Origin: Pseudomonadota bacterium
GTDB taxonomy: Bacteria > Myxococcota > Myxococcia > Myxococcales > Anaeromyxobacteraceae
DNA length: 5,863 bases
Direction: 5' to 3'
NCBI GenBank assembly: GCA_023419875.1
Contig: JAEZXM010000148.1
Span: 1-5,863, forward strand
Part shown: positions 1-4,853 of the stretch, piece by piece
How the letters are laid out: each line of letters opens with the position of its first letter
Position numbering within the stretch: position 1 is the first letter of the stretch
Made by a program: the position numbers and the translations under genes
Notes under the pieces: model-generated
The model's database searches: none
What the model was told of the DNA's origin: nothing
The model's input: the letters and a program-made list of their open reading frames with translations, nothing else

Positions 1-373
1 GTCGCCCGAGGCGCGGCGTGCCGCGGCGGGGCTCCAGGAGCTGCTCACGGAGGTGCAGCGCGTGCGGAACGGCGCCGCGCTGGTCGCGCAGGCCGGCGGG
101 GAGCGTGCGGGGGCGAGCGCCCACGTCGCGAGCCGCACGAGCGAGACCATGCGGGGGCTCGCGGTGTCGCTCCGCGAGTCGGCCCGTGCCGCGCGCGAGA
201 TCGCCCGCTTCGCGCAGCAGCAGGAGGGCGACATCGAGCAGGTCCTCAAGGCGATGAACGAGATCGCCCATGCGACACGGGGGACGGTGACGTCCACCCA
301 GAACGTCGAGCGCGAGGCGGCGTCGCTGAACGAGCTGGCCGCGTCGCTCAGGGACGCCGTCCGGCGGGAGTAG
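1..373 (+). CDS. Methyl-accepting chemotaxis protein, C-terminal fragment (5' end outside window)
   Basis: The frame is open from base 2 through the TAG at 371-373 and has no stop back to the left edge, so this is the last ~123 residues of a longer gene. A GTG at 53 could be read as a start but sits inside an unbroken coiled coil. The sequence is the descending arm of an MCP cytoplasmic hairpin: heptad-rich, Ala/Glu/Arg-rich helix with the landmarks REIARFAQQQEGDIEQV, MNEIA and a Thr/Ser-rich stretch (TRGTVTSTQ). These align with the same region of the complete MCP at 382-2049, notably at the shared QQQ. Known role of the family: the hairpin binds CheW/CheA and is methylated to adapt the receptor. 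No CheR/CheB-tethering C-terminal pentapeptide is visible; the protein ends in AVRRE. The HAMP, tip and sensor lie outside the window, so the ligand and membrane topology cannot be judged. The gene converges on the next MCP with 8 bp between stops. Confidence 0.85.
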   Translation, partial: SPEARRAAAGLQELLTEVQRVRNGAALVAQAGGERAGASAHVASRTSETMRGLAVSLRESARAAREIARFAQQQEGDIEQVLKAMNEIAHATRGTVTSTQNVEREAASLNELAASLRDAVRRE

Positions 374-381
374 ACCTCGCC

Positions 382-2049
382 CTACAGCCGGAACTCCGCC
401 GCGACGCCCGAGATCCGCGTCGCGGTCTCCGCGACCTGCTGAGCGGACTGCTCGAGGGCGCGGATGCGGCCGACGGTCTCCTCCATGCCCTTGTCGAGGT
501 CGCGCATGGCGGTGGCGATCTGGGTGATGCCGGTGGACTGCTGCTGGACCGCCGAGGCGATGTGGAGGGCGGCGTCGCTGGTCTCGCGGACGACGACGCC
601 GATCTCGCGGAGGCTGTCGCCCGAGGCGCGGATGCGGCTCAGGGAGCCGGCCATGCCCTGGCTGCCGCGCTCGGTCATGTCGCGGGTGCTCTGCACGGCG
701 GAGAGGATGTCCTCGACCATCTTGCCGATGCGGGAGGCGCCCTGGCCGGACTGCTCCGCGAGGGCGCGGACCTCCTGCGCCACCACGGCGAAGCTCTTGC
801 CGGCCTCGCCGGCCTTGGCCGCCTCGATGGAGGCGTTGAGGGAGAGGACGTGGGACTGGGTGGCGAGGTCGCGGACGGTCTCGACGATGTCGCCCACCTG
901 GCGGGCCTGCTCGAGGAGCTGGCCGGAGTGGGAGACGATCCCCTCGACCGAGCCCTGGATGCGCGCGAGCTCGCCCGCGCTCTCCTCGGCGGCGGCGCGG
1001 CCGGTCTCGCTCATCTCGCCCGCCTTCTTCGCCACCTCGAGCACGGCGGCGGCGCGGGAGGCGGCGACCGAGGAGCTCTGCTCGAGCTCACGGGTGGTGG
1101 AGCTGGTCTCGGCGACGCCGCTGGCCTGGCGCTCGAGCATGGCGGACTGGGCGCGGGTGTGCTCGGAGAGCTGCTCGGCGGCGGTGGCCATCTCCTCGGA
1201 CGCGGCCTTGAGGGTGGAGACGAGCTCGCGCAGGCGGGTGACCATCTGCTGGAACGAGCGGGCGAGGACCCCGACCTCGTCCTGGGACTCGATCCGGACC
1301 TCCTGGGTGAGGTCGCCCTCGGCGATGCGCAGCGCCGCCTGCGAGAGGTTCCGGACCGGCTGCGAGGTCCTCCCGGAGATGAACCAGGCGAAGGCCGTGC
1401 CGCCGAACACCGCGACGGCGAGGATGATGGCGCCGACCCAGATCGACTCCTTTTGCTTGCGGTTCGCGCGCTCGAGCGCGAGGTTCATCTCGTCCTCGGC
1501 CTTCTTGGCGCCGGCCTCGAACCGGTCGAACAGCCCGAAGTAGTAGTTCTCGACCTCGGCCGAGTCGGCCAGGGCGAGCTGCTCCTCGCGGCTCGCCCCG
1601 GCGGCGCGCATGCGGTCCGATCGCTGGCAGTGCTCGTCCTGGAACTTGATCCGGTTGCTCACCTTCCGGGCGGCGTCCGCGCTGGCGACACTCCAGTACT
1701 TCTCGAGGTCCGCGAGCATCCGGTCCTTCTCGGCCGGCCCCAGCACCTTCACGCCGTCGGAGCCGATCCCGTCCCGCATCCTGGCGATGGCATTCTCCAG
1801 GCGGTCCAACTTGTCGTCGAGCCGCAGCGACTCGCCCGCCCATTTGAGCAGCGCGTCGAGCTCGGCGAGGTTCGCGTGCATCTGCTGGTGGAAGAGCAGG
1901 GCGGGCAGGTTCATCTTCCGCGCCTGGTCCAGCTCGCGGGCGGCCTTGTTGGACAGCGTCAGGGTCACCACCGTGGCGACCACCGTCGCGAGGGCCGCGG
2001 CCGCTGCGGGGACCAGCATCTTCCAGCGGAGCGAACGGATCGTGAGCAT
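382..2049 (-). CDS. Methyl-accepting chemotaxis protein (transmembrane chemoreceptor), 555 aa
   Basis: This is a complete chemoreceptor that would pass a periplasmic signal to CheA/CheW. TM1 is at ~11-32, a helical periplasmic ectodomain at ~33-202, TM2 at ~203-224, and HAMP at ~225-277, containing a typical GDLTQEV and DEVGVLARSF. The MCP signalling hairpin runs ~290-555. Its tip has the family signature around 395-432: LATQSHVLSLNASIEAAKAG followed by KSFAVVAQEVRALAEQS. There is no C-terminal NWETF-like pentapeptide, so adaptation enzymes are probably not tethered there. The ectodomain resembles a four-helix-bundle sensor but I cannot name its subfamily or ligand. It carries an H140-C141 pair within a charged stretch and a YY at 169-170. 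The ATG at 2049 is preferred over an in-frame TTG at 2079, because GGGAG lies 6 nt upstream and TM1 then follows a short basic N-terminus. The gene lies 132 bp downstream of its ectodomain paralogue (2182-2880) and converges with the + strand MCP at 1-373. Confidence 0.95.
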   Translation of the reverse strand: MLTIRSLRWKMLVPAAAAALATVVATVVTLTLSNKAARELDQARKMNLPALLFHQQMHANLAELDALLKWAGESLRLDDKLDRLENAIARMRDGIGSDGVKVLGPAEKDRMLADLEKYWSVASADAARKVSNRIKFQDEHCQRSDRMRAAGASREEQLALADSAEVENYYFGLFDRFEAGAKKAEDEMNLALERANRKQKESIWVGAIILAVAVFGGTAFAWFISGRTSQPVRNLSQAALRIAEGDLTQEVRIESQDEVGVLARSFQQMVTRLRELVSTLKAASEEMATAAEQLSEHTRAQSAMLERQASGVAETSSTTRELEQSSSVAASRAAAVLEVAKKAGEMSETGRAAAEESAGELARIQGSVEGIVSHSGQLLEQARQVGDIVETVRDLATQSHVLSLNASIEAAKAGEAGKSFAVVAQEVRALAEQSGQGASRIGKMVEDILSAVQSTRDMTERGSQGMAGSLSRIRASGDSLREIGVVVRETSDAALHIASAVQQQSTGITQIATAMRDLDKGMEETVGRIRALEQSAQQVAETATRISGVAAEFRL

Positions 2050-2181
2050 GCAGCTCTCCCGAGGCGGGGCGGCAGGCAACGTTTCACCAGGATCTGTACC
2101 AGAAGTCCGTGGGCGGACGAACTCGCCGGCCGCTGCGCAGGAGTGGGCGGCGGGCGTACATCCGAAGTCCAGGGTTGCGCG
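2050..2181 (-). other. 132-bp spacer between sensor paralogue and MCP; no clear promoter
   Basis: This is the longest non-coding stretch in the window. It holds the MCP ribosome binding site at its MCP-proximal end and a small perfect hairpin at 2105-2118 (GTCCG, loop TGGG, CGGAC). GAAGTCC occurs twice on the + strand, at 2102-2108 and 2164-2170. I found no convincing sigma70 or sigma54 promoter and no T-rich terminator. The spacing is long compared with the 13-31 nt gaps between the genes just upstream, so the MCP may have its own promoter here, but nothing I see proves it. No remnant of a HAMP or MCP domain is readable here in any minus-strand frame. Confidence 0.4.
2056..2060 (-). promoter_or_regulatory. 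Shine-Dalgarno site setting the MCP start
   Basis: On the minus strand GGGAG precedes the ATG at 2049 with a 6-nt spacer (AGCTGC). This is the clearest ribosome binding site in the window. It favours the 555-residue MCP over a TTG start at 2079 that would add ten residues (MPAAPPRESC). Confidence 0.7.
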
Positions 2182-2880
2182 TCAGGCGGGCGGCGTCGTC
2201 GCGGGCCTGCCCGGCTCGCCCGCCGCGAAGAATCCGCCCACGGCGAGGAGGATCGCGACGACCGCGCCGGCGAGCAGGACGGCGGTGGCGCGCAGCGTGC
2301 GCGCACGGCGCTCGGACTGCTCGCGCGCGAGGGCGGCGTCGAGCGCCGCCAGCGCGGACGCGGCGCCGTCCTGGAGCTTCGCGTCGAGCTTCTCCAGCCG
2401 ACCGGTTACATCGTTGGCCTCCTCCAGCGCGGCGCGGTCCACCGGGCCGCCGGAGCCGGGCCGCTTGCGGGCGCGCTCCGCCTGGCGGCGGAGGCGGTTC
2501 GAGACCCGCACGGCCGTCGCCCGGCTCGCGGCGTCCCAGTACGCCGTCAGCTCCTCGACGAGCTCCTTGGACCCGGTTTGGCCAAGCGCAGCCGCCCCTT
2601 CGGCGTCGAGGCGATCGAGCATCGTGTAGACGACGTCCTCGGGCTCGGCGATGAGCGTGTTGAACTCGTTCGACGCCCCGACGTACCTGAGGAGCGCGTC
2701 GAGCAGGTGGAGGTCCGACGCGAGGTTCCGCTGGAGGAGCGCGGCCGGCAGGTGACGCCGCCGCGCCTCGGAGAGCGTCTCGCCGCGCGGGGGTGCGACC
2801 AGGATCGCGACCGCGAGGACGGCGGCGAGGATCGAGACGACGGCAGGGACGAAGATCCACCAGCGGGACGCGCGGCTCAT
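2182..2880 (-). CDS. Two-pass membrane protein homologous to the sensor half of the adjacent MCP, without HAMP or signalling domain (232 aa)
   Basis: Not a named family to me, but its relationship is visible. TM1 is at ~7-29, a helical extracytoplasmic region at ~30-195, and TM2 at ~196-219, followed by only ~13 cytoplasmic residues (GEPGRPATTPPA end). Residues 36-133 align without a gap to residues 40-137 of the neighbouring MCP, with about 32 of 98 identical by hand count. Shared blocks include LPA...LDALL..G.S (44-70) and YW..AS..A...VSNR (114-129). The pre-TM1 segments also match (RW...VPA). The third helix region differs: Arg-rich here (RRQAERARKR), with Gly/Pro at 141-146, and lacking the MCP's HC and YY. 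The ATG is kept because its N-terminus aligns with that of the MCP. No good Shine-Dalgarno is seen, and the start lies 13 nt after the upstream flavoprotein stop, which suggests co-transcription. Inference: a stand-alone sensor or a partner that could heterodimerise with the MCP. It could also be a degenerate receptor, although the frame is intact. Confidence 0.85.
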   Translation of the reverse strand: MSRASRWWIFVPAVVSILAAVLAVAILVAPPRGETLSEARRRHLPAALLQRNLASDLHLLDALLRYVGASNEFNTLIAEPEDVVYTMLDRLDAEGAAALGQTGSKELVEELTAYWDAASRATAVRVSNRLRRQAERARKRPGSGGPVDRAALEEANDVTGRLEKLDAKLQDGAASALAALDAALAREQSERRARTLRATAVLLAGAVVAILLAVGGFFAAGEPGRPATTPPA

Positions 2881-2893
2881 GCGCGCGACGCTA

Positions 2894-3337
2894 TCACCCG
2901 CCGCGGCGCGGCGCCTCGAAGATCCCCTCCACCCGCCCCGTCGCGCCGTCGTGGCGCTCCACGAGCTGCGGAATCACCCGGAGCAGCACCACCTCGCTCG
3001 GCTCGATTCCCGGCGGCACCCACCGGTCCCAGGAGCGATCCCAGAGCGAGGCGGTCAGCTTCCGGTCGCGGATCACCTCGCCGGTGCCGGAGACCGAGAC
3101 GGTGGTGCCGGACGCCGAGTCGAAGAAGACGAGGGCGCAGCGGGCGTCGTGCTCGAGGTCGCGGCACTTGGCGCTGTCGGCAGCGGTGGCGAACCAGATC
3201 TCCTCGCCGCGGAGGGCGTGACGCATGGCCATGGGCCGGCAGCGGAGGTGGCCGTCCTCGCCTCGGGTGGCGAGGATGGCCGTCCGGAAGGGCGCGAGCG
3301 CCGCGGAAATGACGCCGGGGTCCTTGCTCGTGGGCAT
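2894..3337 (-). CDS. Pyridoxamine 5'-phosphate oxidase-fold protein, general stress protein 26-like (147 aa)
   Basis: This small split-barrel flavin-binding protein resembles the general-stress branch of the PPOX superfamily (COG3871-like). Family landmarks in order: ILATRGEDGHLRCRPM (21-36) on the first strands, EEIWFAT (45-51), the cofactor-phosphate-loop-like DSAKCRDL (54-61), CALVFFD (67-73), and VSVSGTGEVIRDR (80-92). A C-terminal LLRVIPQLVERHDGATG (118-134) follows; many relatives have a Tyr-Trp-Asp there, which is replaced here by Glu-Arg-His-Asp. Known for the family: binds FMN or a related cofactor as a dimer; the substrate is usually unknown, so a true PNP oxidase role should not be assumed. 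The ATG at 3337 has GGAG 7 nt upstream, and the family homology begins just after it. The open frame extends further upstream only as an out-of-frame shadow of the GST gene. It sits 31 nt downstream of the GST stop and 13 nt upstream of the sensor-paralogue start, so it is probably in one operon with them. Confidence 0.88.
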   Translation of the reverse strand: MPTSKDPGVISAALAPFRTAILATRGEDGHLRCRPMAMRHALRGEEIWFATAADSAKCRDLEHDARCALVFFDSASGTTVSVSGTGEVIRDRKLTASLWDRSWDRWVPPGIEPSEVVLLRVIPQLVERHDGATGRVEGIFEAPRRGG

Positions 3338-3344
3338 GGGGCGT

Positions 3345-3348
3345 CTCC
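3345..3348 (-). promoter_or_regulatory. Shine-Dalgarno site of the PPOX-fold gene
   Basis: The minus strand reads GGAG-ACGCCCC-ATG, a 7-nt spacer before the ATG at 3337. This fixes the 147-residue start within a frame that stays open for another ~167 codons upstream, across the GST gene. Confidence 0.6.
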
Positions 3349-3368
3349 GTTGCTCGTCTCGAGGGACC

Positions 3369-4007
3369 TCAGTCCTTCCACTTCGTGTGCGAGAGCCATT
3401 CGCGGATCGACGGCCGGCGGAACACGCGCCGCGCGTACGCGGCGAGCCGGTCCGGGCAGGGGTCGCCGTTGGAGACCAGGCGCTGGAGCATGAGGGCGAG
3501 GTCCGCGTCGGCGATGGTGAAGTCGCCCGCCACGTGCTCCGCGCCCTCGGGCAGGAACCGCCCGGCAACCTGGACGAGCCGCTCCGCCGCGGCGCGCCCG
3601 GCCGCGGTGAGCGGCGCCGGCCGGTCCGTGCCGAAGAAGGTGGAGGTGGGGCGCTCCTCCCGCACGGCCATGAGGTCGCTCCGCACGAACGCCTGGACCA
3701 TGCGGACACGGGCGCGGGCCCGCGGGTCGGCGGGGTAGAGGCGCGCGTGGGCGGGCGGGGGGAATGTCTCCTCCAGGTACTCGTCGATCGCGGAGGACTC
3801 CGCCAGCCAGAGCTCGCCGTGCCGGAGCGCCGGCACACGGCCCGTGAAGGAGGTCTGCTCGTAGGGCGCGCGCTGGTGGTCGCCCTTCTCGAGGTCGAGG
3901 AGCTCCATCCGGAACGGGAGCCCCTTCTCCTTCAGCGTGACGAAGACCGAGAAGACGTACGGGCTCGTCCAGGCGGAGTTGCCGTACAGGAGGATCTCGT
4001 CGGGCAT
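3369..4007 (-). CDS. yfcF: Glutathione S-transferase, YfcF type (212 aa)
   Basis: Its length and sequence match what I remember of E. coli YfcF (about 214 aa), a GST with glutathione-dependent peroxidase and transferase activity linked to oxidative-stress protection. Landmarks along the protein: N-terminal thioredoxin fold with SPYVFSVFVTLKEKGLPF (15-32), where Ser15 holds the usual active-site position at the start of helix 1; RVPAL with the cis-Pro at 59; the glutathione-contacting ESSAI motif (70-74) followed by EYLEE; an all-helical C-terminal domain with the YfcF-type RSDLMAVREERPT (109-121); and the GST N-capping box TIAD (164-167) in FTIADADLALML. No signal peptide is present, so it is cytoplasmic. 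The ATG at 4007 gives the family N-terminus directly. There is no obvious Shine-Dalgarno before it. It starts 87 bp downstream of the FKBP stop, across a strong hairpin, and is followed 31 nt later by the PPOX-fold gene, a plausible redox/stress pairing. Confidence 0.92.
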   Translation of the reverse strand: MPDEILLYGNSAWTSPYVFSVFVTLKEKGLPFRMELLDLEKGDHQRAPYEQTSFTGRVPALRHGELWLAESSAIDEYLEETFPPPAHARLYPADPRARARVRMVQAFVRSDLMAVREERPTSTFFGTDRPAPLTAAGRAAAERLVQVAGRFLPEGAEHVAGDFTIADADLALMLQRLVSNGDPCPDRLAAYARRVFRRPSIREWLSHTKWKD

Positions 4008-4013
4008 GCGGAC

Positions 4014-4042
4014 GTTCTAGCGCCCCGTCTCCGGTGCTGCAA
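4014..4042 (-). promoter_or_regulatory. Weak candidate promoter for the GST operon, close to the start codon
   Basis: The minus strand shows TTGCAG (4042-4037), exactly 17 nt, then TAGAAC (4019-4014). These match sigma70 -35 (3 of 6) and -10 (4 of 6) with ideal spacing. Only 6 nt separate the -10-like box from the ATG at 4007, so a transcript would begin at or next to the A of ATG and be leaderless. That would fit the missing Shine-Dalgarno. The match is weak and the sequence is short, so chance is a real alternative. Confidence 0.22.
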
Positions 4043-4053
4043 CGGAGCGTGCA

Positions 4054-4081
4054 CCGGGCCGGCCCCGGCGGGCCGGCCCGG
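4054..4081 (-). terminator. Perfect 12-bp GC hairpin after the FKBP gene (putative terminator, no U-tract)
   Basis: CCGGGCCGGCCC (4054-4065), loop CGGC (4066-4069) and GGGCCGGCCCGG (4070-4081) form a 12-bp perfect stem with a tetraloop. It lies 13 nt beyond the FKBP stop codon and upstream of the GST gene. No T-run follows it on either strand, so it is not a canonical intrinsic terminator. GC-only hairpins just after a stop are common in high-GC genomes and can act as weak terminators or as 3'-end stabilisers. It marks the likely boundary between the transporter-FKBP unit and the GST operon. Confidence 0.6.
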
Positions 4082-4094
4082 ACGCGCCGCGAGG

Positions 4095-4853
4095 CTACTT
4101 CGAGAAGGGCGACGGCGGCGTGGGGAGCTTCGCCGGCGGGGCCTTCGTCACGTCGAGGAGCTCGACGTCGAAGTGGAGGATCGAGTTGGGCGGGATGTTC
4201 GGCGTGCCGCGCGGACCGTAGGCGAGGTCGGAGGGGCAGACGATCTTCGCGCGCCCGCCGGCCTTCATCTTCTGGAGCGCCTGCGTCCAGCAGGGGACGA
4301 CGCCGCTCAGCGAGAACTCCGCGGGCTGGTTCTTCTCCCGGGAGTCATCGAACTTCGTGCCGTTCACGAGGGTGCCGGTGTAATGCACCTTCACCTTGTC
4401 GTTCGGGCCGGGGCTCGGGCCGGTCCCCTCGCGCACCGGGATGACGACCACGCCGCCCTCGGTCTTGATCGCGCCCTTCTGCTGCGCCTGCTTCGCCAGG
4501 TAGGCGGCGCCCTTCGCCTTCTCGCGCTCGGTCTTCTGCTCGACCTTGGCCCGGGCCCAGTTGTTGAGGTTCTCCATCGAGTCCTGGTCCTGCTTCATCT
4601 TCGCAGGATCGGCGACCCCCTGGCGGATGCCGGCGATGACCTTGTCCATCTCGGCGGCGGTGAGACCCAGGGGCTCGAGGCTCCGCGCGATCGAGTAGCC
4701 GATGTCGCGGAGGGCGCGGTTGCCGTCGGGCGTCTTCGCGGGGGCGGTGGCGGCTGGGGTGGCGGGCTTCGCGGCGGCCTTGGGATCCGATCCTGCGGCA
4801 AGGGCCGTGCTCGCCAGGACCAGGGAGAGCGCAGCGATGGTGAGGGTTCTCAT
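4095..4853 (-). CDS. Exported FKBP-type peptidyl-prolyl cis-trans isomerase, FkpA/Mip-like (252 aa)
   Basis: This is a periplasmic or lipid-free envelope foldase that catalyses proline isomerisation. A signal peptide covers 1-20 (MRTL, hydrophobic core, then STALAA; the AxA type fits signal peptidase I, and there is no lipobox Cys). An Ala/Pro/Lys linker (~25-42) follows, then an FKBP N-terminal dimerisation-type helical domain (~46-135, with IGYSIARSL at 51-59 and a charged helix 100-127) and the FKBP catalytic domain (~140-236). Pocket residues match FKBP12: Y158 (Y26), F168-D169 (F36-D37), F180 (F46), V185-V186 (V55-I56), W189 (W59) and Y212 (Y82), with IPPNS before the last strand. Two cysteines, C188 and C206, flank the pocket. 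The ATG at 4853 overlaps the TGA of the upstream membrane-protein gene (ATGA), which suggests coupled translation; an AAAGG lies a rather distant 12 nt upstream. The frame stays open far upstream, but only as a shadow of the transporter gene. Confidence 0.94.
   Translation of the reverse strand: MRTLTIAALSLVLASTALAAGSDPKAAAKPATPAATAPAKTPDGNRALRDIGYSIARSLEPLGLTAAEMDKVIAGIRQGVADPAKMKQDQDSMENLNNWARAKVEQKTEREKAKGAAYLAKQAQQKGAIKTEGGVVVIPVREGTGPSPGPNDKVKVHYTGTLVNGTKFDDSREKNQPAEFSLSGVVPCWTQALQKMKAGGRAKIVCPSDLAYGPRGTPNIPPNSILHFDVELLDVTKAPPAKLPTPPSPFSK

Noticed and set aside
53..373. A complete small gene starting at the GTG at 53.
   Set aside because: The same frame is open and MCP-like back to the window edge, so this is the tail of a larger gene.
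2070..2105. Sigma54-like promoter upstream of the MCP (TGG...TTGC around the GTGAAACGTTGCC stretch).
   Set aside because: The GG-to-GC spacing is 9 nt, not the required 10. The nearby TGGTACAGATCCTGG has the right spacing but GG instead of GC.
2050..2181. A broken HAMP or MCP tail of the 232-residue protein lost by a recent frameshift.
   Set aside because: None of the minus-strand frames in this spacer shows HAMP-like or coiled-coil sequence, and the spacer is far too short to hold a signalling domain.
562..3312. A 916-codon open frame on the + strand running antisense to the MCP, the sensor paralogue and part of the PPOX-fold gene.
   Set aside because: The translation is low-complexity Gly/Ala/Leu/Arg/Asp-rich with no domain. 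It mirrors the codon structure of the genes on the other strand, a usual effect of very high GC.
2894..3838. A 314-residue version of the PPOX-fold protein.
   Set aside because: The extra N-terminal part is an Arg/Pro/Ser-rich shadow of the GST gene. A good Shine-Dalgarno and the family start point to the ATG at 3337.
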